A DNA stretch of 64,000 bases from Sphingomonas sabuli (GTDB taxonomy: Bacteria; Pseudomonadota; Alphaproteobacteria; Sphingomonadales; Sphingomonadaceae), in NCBI RefSeq assembly GCF_014352855.1, contig NZ_CP060697.1, positions 2,066,001-2,130,000 of the forward strand. The letters run 5' to 3'. Made by a program: the position numbers and the translations under genes. This document shows, piece after piece, positions 46,197 to 55,203 of the stretch. Position 1 is the stretch's first letter, and the number at the start of each line of letters is the position of its first letter. The notes beneath the pieces were generated by a model. That model was not told the origin of the DNA. It ran no database searches and saw nothing but the letters and a program-made list of their open reading frames with translations.

Positions 46197-47251
46197 GCGG
46201 CGAGGGGCTGATCGCCGACACCCGTCCGGTGGGATCCGGCGCCGGCCACGCGAGGCTTCGACAGCTGATGCAGCGCGGCATCGAATTCCTCGGTTGCGAC
46301 TATGCGATCATGGGCGGCGCGATGAGCTGGGTCAGCGAGCGCAACCTGGTTTCCGCCATTTCCAACGCCGGCGGGTTTGGCGTGATCGCCTGCGGCGCGA
46401 TGACGCCGGACCTGCTCGACACCGAAATCGCCGAAACGAAGAAGCGGACGTCCAGGCCGTTCGGCGTCAACCTGATCACCATGCATCCGCAATTGTCGGA
46501 GCTGATCGATACCTGCGTGAAGCATGACGTCGGCCACATCGTCCTCGCCGGCGGGCTCCCGCCCGGCTGGGCGATCGACAAGATCAAGGAAAGCGGTGCG
46601 AAGCTGATGGCCTTCGCCCCGGCGCTGGCGCTGGCCAAGAAGCTGATGCGCTCAAAGGTCGATGTGCTGGTGATCGAAGGAATGGAAGCGGGCGGCCATA
46701 TCGGCCCTGTGTCGACTTCCGTCCTGGCGCAGGAAATTCTGCCGCATGTCGCTTCCGACATGCCGGTATTCATCGCAGGCGGCATCGGTCGCGGCGAAGC
46801 GATCGCGGCGTATCTCGAAATGGGCGCGGTCGGCGTGCAACTCGGCACCCGCTTTGTCTGCGCCGAAGAAAGCATCGCCCACGCCAACTTCAAGAAGGCC
46901 TTCATTCGCGCCTCCGCCCGCGACGCGGTGCTGTCGATCCAGATCGATCCGCGCCTGCCCGTCATCCCGGTCCGCGCGCTCAAGAATGCGGAGGTCGAAC
47001 GCTTCGCCGCCAAGCAGCGCGAGGTCGCCGACTTGCTCGACAAGGGCAGCATCGAAATGGCCGAAGCGCAGCTGCAGATCGAACATTATTGGGCCGGCGC
47101 ACTGCGGCGGGCGGTGATCGACGGCGACATCGAATCGGGTTCGGTCATGGCCGGTCAGTCGGTCGGCATGGTCAAAAAGGAAGAACCGGTCGCCGACATC
47201 ATCGCCGAACTGGTCGATGAAGCGGCTGCGGCGCTGGAATCGCGCGGCTGA
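46193..47251 (+). CDS. Nitronate monooxygenase family flavoprotein
   Basis: 352 residues. FMN-dependent TIM barrel with MGGAMSWVSERNLVSAISNA, GGFGVIACG, VLVIEGMEAGGHIGPVSTSV and ADMP-like IAGGIGRGEAIAAYLEMGAVG, GTRFVCAEES. These are the 2-nitropropane dioxygenase/NMO and enoyl-reductase FabK blocks; the active-site His in GGHIGP is present. Function could be nitronate oxidation or enoyl-ACP reduction. The start lies in the lysC stop (ATGA), making a two-gene unit. Confidence 0.85.
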   Translation: MSGEGLIADTRPVGSGAGHARLRQLMQRGIEFLGCDYAIMGGAMSWVSERNLVSAISNAGGFGVIACGAMTPDLLDTEIAETKKRTSRPFGVNLITMHPQLSELIDTCVKHDVGHIVLAGGLPPGWAIDKIKESGAKLMAFAPALALAKKLMRSKVDVLVIEGMEAGGHIGPVSTSVLAQEILPHVASDMPVFIAGGIGRGEAIAAYLEMGAVGVQLGTRFVCAEESIAHANFKKAFIRASARDAVLSIQIDPRLPVIPVRALKNAEVERFAAKQREVADLLDKGSIEMAEAQLQIEHYWAGALRRAVIDGDIESGSVMAGQSVGMVKKEEPVADIIAELVDEAAAALESRG

Positions 47252-47300
47252 GCGCGCCGCCGCGTGACAGGCCCGCGCGCCATCTGATAGCGCAGCAGCC

Positions 47301-49565
47301 ATGCCGCTGACCGCCGCCGCCTCCGCTCGTGAAATCCTGACGGGGCTCCACGACGTCATGGCCGGCCGCGGCTCCGCGCAATCGAAGCTCGACAAGGTCG
47401 TCGACCTGATTGCGGAAAAGATGGAGAGCGAAGTCTGCTCCATCTATTTGCTGCGCGAAAACAAGCTGGAGCTGTTCGCCACGCACGGCCTGCGCAAGGA
47501 GGCCGTGCATGTGACCAAGCTGAAGCTTGGCGAGGGCCTGGTCGGCACGATCGCCAACGAGGGCCGCGTGCTCAATCTCGCGGAAGCTTCCAGCCACGCG
47601 GAGTTCGTCTACCGCCCGGAAACCGGGGAAGAATCCTTCCACAGCTTTGCCGGCGTGCCGATCGTCTACCGCGAAGCGCCGGTCGGCGTGCTGTCGGTCC
47701 AGCACGACGATCCGCGCCGCTACGCCGATGTCGAGATCGAGGCGCTGCAGACGGTGGCGATGGTCCTGTCCGAACTGATCGCCAACGCCCGGCTGGTCGA
47801 TGGCGCGCGCCGCAATCGCCTGCGCAGCGCGGGGCCGCTGCGGCTGAGCGGGCTCAAGTTGGTCGCCGGCATGGCCAAGGGGCAGGCGGTGTTCCACGAG
47901 CCGCAGGTGCTGATCGAACATACAGTGGCCGAGGATACCGAGGCGGAACGCGCGCGCGTCTACGGCGCCTTCCGCAAGATGCGCGAGCAGATCGACAATA
48001 TCGAGCGCGAGGCGGAGTTCGGTACCGGCGAGCATCAGGAGATCCTCGAGACCTACCGCATGTTCGCTTATGACGAGGGCTGGTCGCGCCGGATCAACGA
48101 GGCGATCGATTCTGGCCTCACCGCCGAAGCGGCCATCGAGCGGGTTCAGCAGCGGACCCGGGCGCGGATGCGCGAAATCGACGATCCGATCCTGCAGGAA
48201 CGGATGCACGATCTCGAGGACCTGGCGAACCGGCTGCTGCGGATCGTGTCGGGACGGATGGGCACGGCGGCGCAGACCGGCCTGCCGCACGACGCCATCC
48301 TCATCGCCCGCAACCTCGGACCGGCCGAACTGCTGGAATATGACAAGCGGCGCCTGAAGGGCGTGGTGCTGGAAGAAGGCTCGCTGACTGCGCATATGAC
48401 CATCGTCGCCCGGGCGATGGGCGTGCCGGTGGTGGGCCGGCTGGCGGACGTGCGGCACATCGCCGAGGACGGCGACATGGTGCTGGTCGATGGCGACAAC
48501 GGCAGCGTCATCATCCGCCCGTCGCGGCCGCTGCAGACCAGCTTTGAACAGCGCATGGCGCTAAGCCAGAAGCGGCGGGCGCAATATGAGGCGGTGCGCG
48601 GACTGGCCGCCGAAACGCTCGACGGCGCGCGGATGAGCGTGATGGTCAACGCCGGCCTGGCCGAGGACGCGGCCTCGCTGGAGCTGACCGGCGCCGACGG
48701 CATCGGCCTGTTCCGGACCGAATTCCAGTTCCTCGTGTCGGCGACGCTGCCCGGGCGCGAAAGCCAGCTCAAGCTGTACAAACGGGTGCTCGAGGCCGCG
48801 GGCGACAAGCCGGTGATTTTTCGTACGCTCGACATCGGCGGCGACAAGGCGCTGCCCTATCTCAGCACCGACAGCACCGAGGCGGAGAACCCGTCGATGG
48901 GCTGGCGCGCGCTGCGCTTGTCGCTCGACCGGTCGACGCTGATGAAGGCGCAGGCCCGAGCGCTGATCCAGGCGGCGTCCGGACGGGTGTTGCGCGTGAT
49001 GTTCCCGATGATCTCCGAGCCATGGGAGTATGAACAGGCCCGCGCCCTGTTCGAAGAGCAGGTTGAATGGGCCGCTCGCGGCAACCGCAAGCTGCCCGAG
49101 CGCATCGAGTTCGGCGCGATGCTGGAAGTGCCAGCGCTGGCGGAGATGCTCGACCAGCTGTTGCCGCGCGTCGATTTCCTGTCGATCGGGACCAACGACC
49201 TGACCCAGTTCCTGTTCGCCGCCGACCGTGGCGACCCCCGGCTCGCCCAGCGCTACGACTGGCTCAGCCCGAGCATTCTGCGCTTCCTCAAGCGGGTGAT
49301 CGACGCAACGGCCAAGTCCGGCACGCCCGTGCGGATTTGCGGGGAGATGGCCGGGCGCCCGCTCGAATGCATGGCGCTGATCGGCATTGGCGCGAACGGC
49401 TTTTCGATCACGCCAGCGGCGGTCGGGCCGATCAAGGCCTTGATCCGGTCGGTCGATGCCTCCGCGCTTCGGGCGAAGATGGACGGATGGCTGCAAAAGC
49501 CGCCGCAGGACCTGCGCCGGGCGCTGACCGAGTGGGCGCGCCGCCACGACGTCGCCGTCGGCTGA
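47301..49565 (+). CDS. ptsP: PTS-Ntr enzyme I (PEP-protein phosphotransferase)
   Basis: 754 residues. An N-terminal GAF domain spans about 10-165 (KLKLGEGLVGTIANEGRVLN), then the PEP-utiliser region, the phospho-histidine His365 in SLTAHMTIVARAMGVPVVG, and a C-terminal PEP-binding TIM barrel (GLFRTEFQF, MFPMISEPWEY, SIGTNDLTQFLFAADRGD, and VRICGEMAGRP with the catalytic Cys). It transfers phosphate from PEP to NPr for nitrogen/potassium signalling; the GAF domain classically senses glutamine. PtsO and PtsN are not adjacent. Confidence 0.95.
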   Translation: MPLTAAASAREILTGLHDVMAGRGSAQSKLDKVVDLIAEKMESEVCSIYLLRENKLELFATHGLRKEAVHVTKLKLGEGLVGTIANEGRVLNLAEASSHAEFVYRPETGEESFHSFAGVPIVYREAPVGVLSVQHDDPRRYADVEIEALQTVAMVLSELIANARLVDGARRNRLRSAGPLRLSGLKLVAGMAKGQAVFHEPQVLIEHTVAEDTEAERARVYGAFRKMREQIDNIEREAEFGTGEHQEILETYRMFAYDEGWSRRINEAIDSGLTAEAAIERVQQRTRARMREIDDPILQERMHDLEDLANRLLRIVSGRMGTAAQTGLPHDAILIARNLGPAELLEYDKRRLKGVVLEEGSLTAHMTIVARAMGVPVVGRLADVRHIAEDGDMVLVDGDNGSVIIRPSRPLQTSFEQRMALSQKRRAQYEAVRGLAAETLDGARMSVMVNAGLAEDAASLELTGADGIGLFRTEFQFLVSATLPGRESQLKLYKRVLEAAGDKPVIFRTLDIGGDKALPYLSTDSTEAENPSMGWRALRLSLDRSTLMKAQARALIQAASGRVLRVMFPMISEPWEYEQARALFEEQVEWAARGNRKLPERIEFGAMLEVPALAEMLDQLLPRVDFLSIGTNDLTQFLFAADRGDPRLAQRYDWLSPSILRFLKRVIDATAKSGTPVRICGEMAGRPLECMALIGIGANGFSITPAAVGPIKALIRSVDASALRAKMDGWLQKPPQDLRRALTEWARRHDVAVG

Positions 49566-49635
49566 CAATCGCCGCCGCGCGGTTGACAGGCCGCCTGCCG
49601 ACTTGGACAACGGGCGGCGCGACGAGGGGTGACGA

Positions 49636-50436
49636 ATGGACGAAGAGACTGAAGGCAGCGATTATGTGCCGGTCGGCCAGCGACTGCGGGCGGCGCGCGA
49701 GGAAAAGGGGCTGAGCCTCGACGATCTCGCGTCGGAAACCCGCATTCCCCATCGCCACCTGGAAAGTCTCGAACTGGGCGAATGGGACAAGCTGCCCGCC
49801 CCGACCTATTCCATCGGCTTCGCCAAATCCTACGCCGGAGCAGTCGGGCTCGACCGCGGCGAAGTGGGCGAGCAGCTGCGCACCGAAATGGGCGGCGGCT
49901 ATCGCAACGATTCCTCGACCGTCGAACATTTCGAACCGATCGATCCTGCCCGGACCATGCCGAAATGGCTGGTGCTCGGGGCGATCGTGGCGATCGCGCT
50001 GGTGGTCCTGCTGTTCACATGGCTGCGCAACAGCTCGCTGGAAGAAGACACCGGGACCCCGGTGAACAGCGTGGCGGAAGCGCCGGCCAATCTACCGCCG
50101 CAGGCCGCCGCGCCGGTGGCCGCCAATCCGACCGGTCCCGTCGTGCTGACAGCGGTCGAGCCGGCGTGGATCGAGGTCAAGGACGGCGACCGGACGCTGT
50201 TCGCGGGCATCCTCGACACCGGCAAGACCTTCCCGATACCCGCCGATGCCGCCGCCCCGACGCTCAAGGCCGGCAAGCCCGAAGCGCTGCGCGTCAATGT
50301 CGGCGACGCGGTTGCCCCGCCGGTCGGGCCGGCCGGGCAGGTTGCGTCCAACGTCAGCCTGAAGCCCGCCGACCTGATGCGCGCCGGCCCGCAGGCCGCC
50401 GCACAGCCGCAGCCGCAAAATGCGGTGGCGCAATAG
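49636..50436 (+). CDS. RodZ-like helix-turn-helix / DUF4115 protein
   Basis: 266 residues. Residues 12-80 form an HTH_25-type domain (VGQRLRAAREEKGLSLDDLA, YSIGFAKSYAGAVGLD). One transmembrane helix lies at about 110-130 (WLVLGAIVAIALVVLLFTWL). A periplasmic Ala/Pro-rich linker leads into a DUF4115-like beta domain (VEPAWIEVKDGDRTLFAGIL). RodZ links MreB to the cell wall in rods. Separated by 67 bases from ybgF, likely part of the same run of genes. Confidence 0.85.
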   Translation: MDEETEGSDYVPVGQRLRAAREEKGLSLDDLASETRIPHRHLESLELGEWDKLPAPTYSIGFAKSYAGAVGLDRGEVGEQLRTEMGGGYRNDSSTVEHFEPIDPARTMPKWLVLGAIVAIALVVLLFTWLRNSSLEEDTGTPVNSVAEAPANLPPQAAAPVAANPTGPVVLTAVEPAWIEVKDGDRTLFAGILDTGKTFPIPADAAAPTLKAGKPEALRVNVGDAVAPPVGPAGQVASNVSLKPADLMRAGPQAAAQPQPQNAVAQ

Positions 50437-50503
50437 ATTCATCGGCGCGTAAGCTGGCGCGGGTCATGAGTTTGAGCGAGTTCGCAAAGTGTTGGGGGAA
50501 ATG

Positions 50504-51331
50504 ATGAAGTCTGCGCGCCTGCGCATCCTGTCGGCCACGGCAATCGCCATGGCCGCGCTCTCCACGTCCGCCGCGGCGCAGCGACCGGCCAACGCCGACC
50601 AGCGCATGCTGGTGCTCGAACAGCAGGTCGCCGCCAGCCAGGCGACGGCAATCCGCCTCGAACAGCGGCTCGACGCGATCGAGCGGCAATTGCAGCAATT
50701 GATCAACCAGGGCGAAGTCAGCGGCCACACCGCCCAGCAGGCGCAGGCCGACATGGCCAAGCTGCGCAGCGACATGGACGCGCGGATGACGGCGCTGGAA
50801 AATGGCGCTCGGGCCGCCCCGCGCGAAACCGCTGCGATCGCCGATCCTGAGCCTGAAAGCCCCAAGAGCGAACCCAAGGTCGCGAGCGTGGAGCCGTCCA
50901 AGCCGGCGCCGGCGGACACAGACCCGGATCAGGCCGTGTCGGATCCCGGCGAGGACGCCTACTCCGAGGGCTTCCGCTTGTGGCGCGACGGCCAGTACGA
51001 CCAGTCGATCACAGCCCTGCGCGCCTTCGTTTCCGGCTTCCCCAAACACCGGCGGGTCAGTTACGCCCGCAACCTTGTCGGACGCGCGTTGCTCGACAAG
51101 GGCCAGGCGAGGCCGGCGGCGGAAGCGCTGCTGGCCAATTATCGCGCCGATCCGAAAGGCGAACGCGCGGCCGACAGCCTTTATTACCTTGGCCAGGCGC
51201 TGATGAAGCTCAACCAGCCCAACCAGGCGTGCAAGGCCTATTCGGAGCTTGAAGACGTGTACGGCGCGTCGATCCGTGGCGAACTGAAATCGCTGGTCAA
51301 TCAGGGCAAGGCCGACGCCAACTGCTCCTGA
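50504..51331 (+). CDS. ybgF: Tol-Pal system protein YbgF/CpoB-like
   Basis: 275 residues from the ATG at 50504 (GGGGGA Shine-Dalgarno; GTG at 50489 and ATG at 50501 are in frame). Signal peptide 1-25 (STSAAAQ). A coiled-coil zone at about 30-95 (LEQQVAASQATAIRLEQRLD) leads, through an acidic/proline linker, into C-terminal TPR repeats (YSEGFRLWRDGQYDQSITAL, GRALLDKGQARPAAEALL, YYLGQALMKLNQPNQACKAY). It coordinates outer-membrane constriction with peptidoglycan synthesis. It ends with TGC TCC TGA, immediately followed by tilS. Confidence 0.88.
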   Translation: MKSARLRILSATAIAMAALSTSAAAQRPANADQRMLVLEQQVAASQATAIRLEQRLDAIERQLQQLINQGEVSGHTAQQAQADMAKLRSDMDARMTALENGARAAPRETAAIADPEPESPKSEPKVASVEPSKPAPADTDPDQAVSDPGEDAYSEGFRLWRDGQYDQSITALRAFVSGFPKHRRVSYARNLVGRALLDKGQARPAAEALLANYRADPKGERAADSLYYLGQALMKLNQPNQACKAYSELEDVYGASIRGELKSLVNQGKADANCS

Positions 51332-51338
51332 TCCGGCG

Positions 51339-52289
51339 CTGGTCGCGCTCTTTGCCCGCGATCTCGACGCGCTGGCCGCGCCGGATGCGACGCTCGGAAT
51401 CGCCGTTTCCGGTGGCCCGGATAGCCTAGCCCTGTTGCTGCTCGCCGTCGCGGCCAGGCCCGGGCAGATCGAAGCGGCAACCGTCGATCACCGCCTGCGC
51501 GCCGAAAGCGCAGCGGAAGCCGGCGACGTCGCCACATTGTGCGAAGACTTGGGCGTTCCCCATGCCACCCTCGCGGCGCAATGGGACCCCGCGCCGGAAT
51601 CCGCAGTTCAGGAGCGGGCGCGTGCCGAACGCTACAGGCTGTTGGCGCAATGGGCGGAGGCGCGGGGACTTTCGGCACTGGCGACCGCGCACCATGCCGA
51701 CGACCAGGCGGAAACTCTCCTGATGCGCCTCAATCGCGGGTCCGGGGTGCGCGGGTTGGCCGCAATGCGCCCGCGGGCGAGGGTGCCATCGTCCGAGCTG
51801 CCGCTCCTGCGCCCGCTGCTGGAATGGCGTCGCGAACGACTCGTGCAGGTGTGCGCCGACGCCGCCGTGTCGCCCGCCCACGACCCGAGCAACGCGGATT
51901 CGCATTACGAGCGGGTACGCGTGCGGCAGGCATTGGCCGCCGCGGATTGGCTGGACGTACCCGCAATCGCGCGGTCGGCCGCCAATCTTGCCGACACCGA
52001 CGACGCGTTGGAATGGGCAACCGGACGAGTCTGGGACGATCTGGTCAAGCCGGGCGGAGGCGGCCTTGTCTTCGACCCGACTGGATTGCCGGACGAAATC
52101 CAGCGCCGCCTTGCCGCGCGGGCAATCGCAGCGACCGGGCGGGAAGGGGAGCCGGACAATCTGCGCGGCCGCGAAATCGATCAGCTGATGGTCACGCTGG
52201 CCAGCGGCGGCGTCGCGACCCTGCGCGGGGTGCGCTGTAGCGGCGGGGCGGCCTGGCAATTCTCACCAGCGCCGCCGCGGCGCGGCTAG
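51339..52289 (+). CDS. tilS: tRNA(Ile)-lysidine synthase, with no standard start codon
   Basis: The catalytic PP-loop SGGPDSLALL (51408-51437) is followed by VDHRLRAESAAEAGDV, ATAHHADDQAETLLMRL and SNADSHYERVRVRQAL, all TilS hallmarks, so the gene is intact in the catalytic domain. Its reading frame upstream of the PP-loop, back to a TGA at 51285, contains no ATG, GTG or TTG. The first such codon is TTG 51435, inside the PP-loop block, which would delete the active site. I list CTG 51339 as the tentative start (giving LVALFARDLDALAAPD, matching the family N-terminus), 7 bases after the ybgF stop. Sequencing error is the alternative. The enzyme makes lysidine at the wobble base of tRNA-Ile(CAT). 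Confidence 0.85.
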   Translation: MVALFARDLDALAAPDATLGIAVSGGPDSLALLLLAVAARPGQIEAATVDHRLRAESAAEAGDVATLCEDLGVPHATLAAQWDPAPESAVQERARAERYRLLAQWAEARGLSALATAHHADDQAETLLMRLNRGSGVRGLAAMRPRARVPSSELPLLRPLLEWRRERLVQVCADAAVSPAHDPSNADSHYERVRVRQALAAADWLDVPAIARSAANLADTDDALEWATGRVWDDLVKPGGGGLVFDPTGLPDEIQRRLAARAIAATGREGEPDNLRGREIDQLMVTLASGGVATLRGVRCSGGAAWQFSPAPPRRG

Positions 52290-52292
52290 GGC

Positions 52293-52697
52293 TCACTCGG
52301 GCGGCGGGACCGCCTGGTCGGTGGCTTCGCCGTTTTCGGCCTTGGCTCGGTCGATCATGTTCTGCAGGCACCCGGTGTGCCCGCCGGGGCCAACGGCCGA
52401 ACAGCTCATTGTCCCGGTACGGCCGACATATTCGAAGCTCTTGGCGCGGGTTGCCCAGCTTTCGCGCTCCTGCCGCGTACCGCTCGTCCGATATTCCTCG
52501 GGAATGCGATAGCGTTCGGCCTCGGGCTTGCGCGCGCAAACCACGATCTCGCTGTCGGTCGAGCGCGGGCAGGGATCGTCGCCATAGACGATAACCTCGG
52601 CCAAGCGCGACGACTGCGCTGCGACCGGCGCAATCGGTGCAGCCATCGTGAAGGCCACGGCGCCCGCGGCAGAAAGAGAAATCAGCAGCTTGCTCAT
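52293..52697 (-). CDS. Hypothetical secreted protein
   Basis: 134 residues from the ATG at 52697 (GAAAGG upstream); a longer start adds 12 residues without a clear RBS. Signal peptide 1-27 (PIAPVAAQS). The mature part has six Cys-free/Cys-containing motifs: DDPCPRST, VVCARKPEAERYRIPEEY, MSCSAVGPGGHTGC. It has the pattern of small sphingomonad periplasmic proteins in which 'CARKPE..RYRIP' recurs, but the function is unknown. Convergent with tilS, stops 3 bases apart. Confidence 0.75.
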   Translation of the reverse strand: MSKLLISLSAAGAVAFTMAAPIAPVAAQSSRLAEVIVYGDDPCPRSTDSEIVVCARKPEAERYRIPEEYRTSGTRQERESWATRAKSFEYVGRTGTMSCSAVGPGGHTGCLQNMIDRAKAENGEATDQAVPPPE

Positions 52698-52745
52698 GTC
52701 AGAACCTTTCAGGGACAAAGCGGGCGAAGACATTGCAGGTTCCCC

Positions 52746-53285
52746 TTACACCCGCTTCGATAACGCAATTGCGACACGGCACGCCGCGCGGATGGCGCCG
52801 GTCAAAACGGGATAGGCGACCGCGCGCTGCGACCCGGCTTCGCGGGCTGTATCGCGATGCTCCAGCTCTTCCTCGCGAAAGCGGGCGATGTCGCCGGCCA
52901 GTTCAGGATCGCTGTCGCCAAGCTCTTCCAGCTGCTGCGCGTAATGCCGGTCGATCTCGGTCTCGACGGCGTCGGTGCAGGCCATGGCGGCTTCGGGACT
53001 GATCAGCGCCGTCCCGGCTCCAAGCGCGAAGCCCGCCGCATCCCAGAAGGGCTGCAGGGCGGTCGGACGCACGCGCCGCTGGGCCATCAACTCGTTGAAC
53101 CGGTCGAGATGGCGCCGTTCCTGCATCGCCATGCGCGAAATCAGCTTCGCGCCGGGGGAATTGGGCCGCAAGATCGCCAGCTGTCCGGCGTAGATGCGGG
53201 TCGCGCCGAACTCCCCGGCCTGGTCGACCCGGATCATCGCGTCGCTATCGGGCTGGCGCACGCCCGGTCGCCACGGCCCGCTCAC
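52746..53285 (-). CDS. coq7: Demethoxyubiquinone hydroxylase (Coq7 family)
   Basis: 179 residues from GTG 53285, which overlaps the dsbB stop (GTGA). Di-iron carboxylate residues: Glu25 in VDQAGEFGATR, ExxH at 56-59 (ERRH), Glu108 and Glu140xxHis143 (in EEELEH). It hydroxylates demethoxyubiquinol at the C6 position in ubiquinone synthesis. Last gene of the nadD-to-coq7 operon. The frame extends further upstream without a start that suits the family. Confidence 0.93.
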   Translation of the reverse strand: MSGPWRPGVRQPDSDAMIRVDQAGEFGATRIYAGQLAILRPNSPGAKLISRMAMQERRHLDRFNELMAQRRVRPTALQPFWDAAGFALGAGTALISPEAAMACTDAVETEIDRHYAQQLEELGDSDPELAGDIARFREEELEHRDTAREAGSQRAVAYPVLTGAIRAACRVAIALSKRV

Positions 53286-53767
53286 CGCGCCGTCCGCCGC
53301 CCCAGCGTCAGCCAGGCGATAGCGGCCGCACCGGTCAGCGACAGGATCGCATTCCAGCCAGCCATCGAAATGCCAAGGAAGGCGAACTGCACCTGGTCGC
53401 AACGGACCAGCGGGACCTTCATCAATTCCTTCAGCAGCTCTTCGGTGGACATGGCCTTGGCCGTGCTGGTGCAGGTGGTGAAGCCCTCGAAGACGCCCAG
53501 CTCGACGCCGGCATGATAAACGCCGATCGCGCCCGACACGGCAATCGCCGCCGCCGCGAGCAGGGTCAGAAGCCGCGACCGTTGCGCTTCCGCCGGGGCG
53601 GTGAAGGCCAGACCGGCAAGGACGATCGCCGCCGCGTGGGGCCAGCGTTGCCAGTAGCACATCTCACACGGATGAAGGCCGCCCAGATATTGCGACCCCA
53701 GCGCGCCGCCGAGCAGCGCGGTGGGAAGGAGAAGGGCGATCAGCCGCCCGATCTGGGGCGCGGTCAT
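53282..53767 (-). CDS. dsbB: Disulfide bond formation protein B
   Basis: 161 residues from the ATG at 53767, the family-like start; ATG 53809 adds 14 residues and lies 4 bases from the ctpA stop. Four membrane helices. The redox cysteines are in HPCEMCYWQRW (Cys34, Cys37) and in GFTTCTST and VRCDQVQFAF (Cys99, Cys123). It reoxidises DsbA, passing electrons to ubiquinone, and neighbours coq7, a ubiquinone gene, by a 4-base overlap. Confidence 0.93.
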   Translation of the reverse strand: MTAPQIGRLIALLLPTALLGGALGSQYLGGLHPCEMCYWQRWPHAAAIVLAGLAFTAPAEAQRSRLLTLLAAAAIAVSGAIGVYHAGVELGVFEGFTTCTSTAKAMSTEELLKELMKVPLVRCDQVQFAFLGISMAGWNAILSLTGAAAIAWLTLGRRTAR

Positions 53768-53813
53768 CGCCGCCGTACCGCGCGGTCCGCCGATCGCCGC
53801 TCCGGCCATGGGC

Positions 53814-55163
53814 CTAACGCGAACTCTTTTTGGCGCCGCCCGCCGATGCCACGGCCGAGCCGGTGCCAAGCCGCTTGAGGGTCTTCAGCGCATAATCGAG
53901 CTGGAAGTCCTTGATGCCCTTCTTCTCCAGCTCTTCGGCGGTGAAGGCGAAACGCGGATCCTTGGACGTGTCGTCCTGTTCCAACAGCTTGTCGTCGGCC
54001 TTGGCCTGCGCCAGCAAGTGGCGGCGAAGGTCGGCTTCGCGAACCCGCGGCCGGTCGTTGTAATCCGGGTCGGACAGCTGCGGAACGCCGATGTCGGGGT
54101 CAATCCCGCCGGCCTGGACCGACCGGCCCGACGGCGTGAAGTAACGCGCCGTGGTCAGCCGCAGGGCCGACCGCGGTCCGGTTTGGACGACCGTCTGGAC
54201 GCTGCCCTTGCCGAAGCTCTTTTCGCCCATCACCAGCGCGCGGCGCTGGTCCTGAAGCGCGCCCGCGACGATTTCCGCCGCGGAAGCGGTGCCGGCATCG
54301 ACCAGGATGACGATCGGGCGGCCGTGCGCCATGTCGCCGGCGCGGGCGTAATAGCGTTCGATGTCGCTCTTTTCACGGCCGCGCTGGGACACGATCTCGC
54401 CGCGTTCGAGGAAGGCGTCGCTGACCTCGACCGCCTGGTCGAGCAGGCCGCCCGGGTTGGAGCGGAGATCCAGGATGTAGCCCAGCGGCTTCCCGCCGGT
54501 GGCCTTGTCGATTGCCGTCAGCGCGGCCTTGGTCTCGTCCGCGACGTTGCCGGAGAAGGTGTTGATGTCGATGACTGCGACGCCGTCCTTCAGCTCCCAC
54601 TTGACCGGGCGAAGCACGATCCGCTCGCGGGTCATGGTCACGTCGAACGGCTTTTCGCGGCCCGGACGGACGATGGTCATCTTGATCGCCGAACCGGGCG
54701 CGCCCCGCATCTTCTCGACCGCCTCGTCCAGCGTGGCGCCGTACAGCAGCTCGCTGTTGATATGGGTGATGTAATCGCCGGCCTTGATGCCCGCGCGCGA
54801 TGCCGGCGTGTCTTCGGTCGGGGCGATCACCTTGACCGCGCCGTCCTCGATCGAAACCGTGATGCCAAGGCCGCCGTAATTGCCGTCGGTGGTGGTGCGC
54901 AGCGTGTCGAAATCGCTGTCCTCAAGGTAGGACGAATGCGGGTCGAGCGCGGCCAGCATGCCATCGATCGCGCCCTTCATCAGCGTCTTGTCGTCAATCT
55001 GGTCGACATAGGCGCCCTTGACCCGGTCATAGACGCTCATGAACTTTTCCAGCTCTTCGAAATTGGCCACGTCCGCGGCGGCCATCGAGCTGGTCGTCAC
55101 CGGCACAAGCGCAAGCGCGCTGACGAGGGCCAAGGGAGGAAGGAGCGTGGGAATGATCTTCAT
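53814..55163 (-). CDS. ctpA: S41 carboxy-terminal processing protease
   Basis: 449 residues. Signal/anchor 1-28. PDZ domain about 95-175 (GNYGGLGITVSIEDG, SRAGIKAGDYITHI). The S41 protease core has LDLRSNPGGLLDQAVEVSDA, catalytic Ser294 in DAGTASAAEIVAG, and Lys319 in GEKSFGKGSVQT; both dyad residues are present. A basic Ala/Lys C-terminal tail follows. CtpA-type enzymes trim periplasmic hydrolases and lipoproteins. Between envC and dsbB, gaps of 40 and about 46 bases. Confidence 0.95.
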   Translation of the reverse strand: MKIIPTLLPPLALVSALALVPVTTSSMAAADVANFEELEKFMSVYDRVKGAYVDQIDDKTLMKGAIDGMLAALDPHSSYLEDSDFDTLRTTTDGNYGGLGITVSIEDGAVKVIAPTEDTPASRAGIKAGDYITHINSELLYGATLDEAVEKMRGAPGSAIKMTIVRPGREKPFDVTMTRERIVLRPVKWELKDGVAVIDINTFSGNVADETKAALTAIDKATGGKPLGYILDLRSNPGGLLDQAVEVSDAFLERGEIVSQRGREKSDIERYYARAGDMAHGRPIVILVDAGTASAAEIVAGALQDQRRALVMGEKSFGKGSVQTVVQTGPRSALRLTTARYFTPSGRSVQAGGIDPDIGVPQLSDPDYNDRPRVREADLRRHLLAQAKADDKLLEQDDTSKDPRFAFTAEELEKKGIKDFQLDYALKTLKRLGTGSAVASAGGAKKSSR

Positions 55164-55203
55164 CGGTCAGTGCCTTGAAATGGTCGCGGCGATCGCGGCC
55201 GGT

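Noticed and set aside
51320..51340. Programmed +1 frameshift fusing YbgF to TilS at TCC TGA
   Set aside because: The sequence context resembles the antizyme site, but YbgF is exported and TilS must act on cytoplasmic tRNA, so a fusion is not sensible; re-initiation at a rare codon or a sequence error is simpler.
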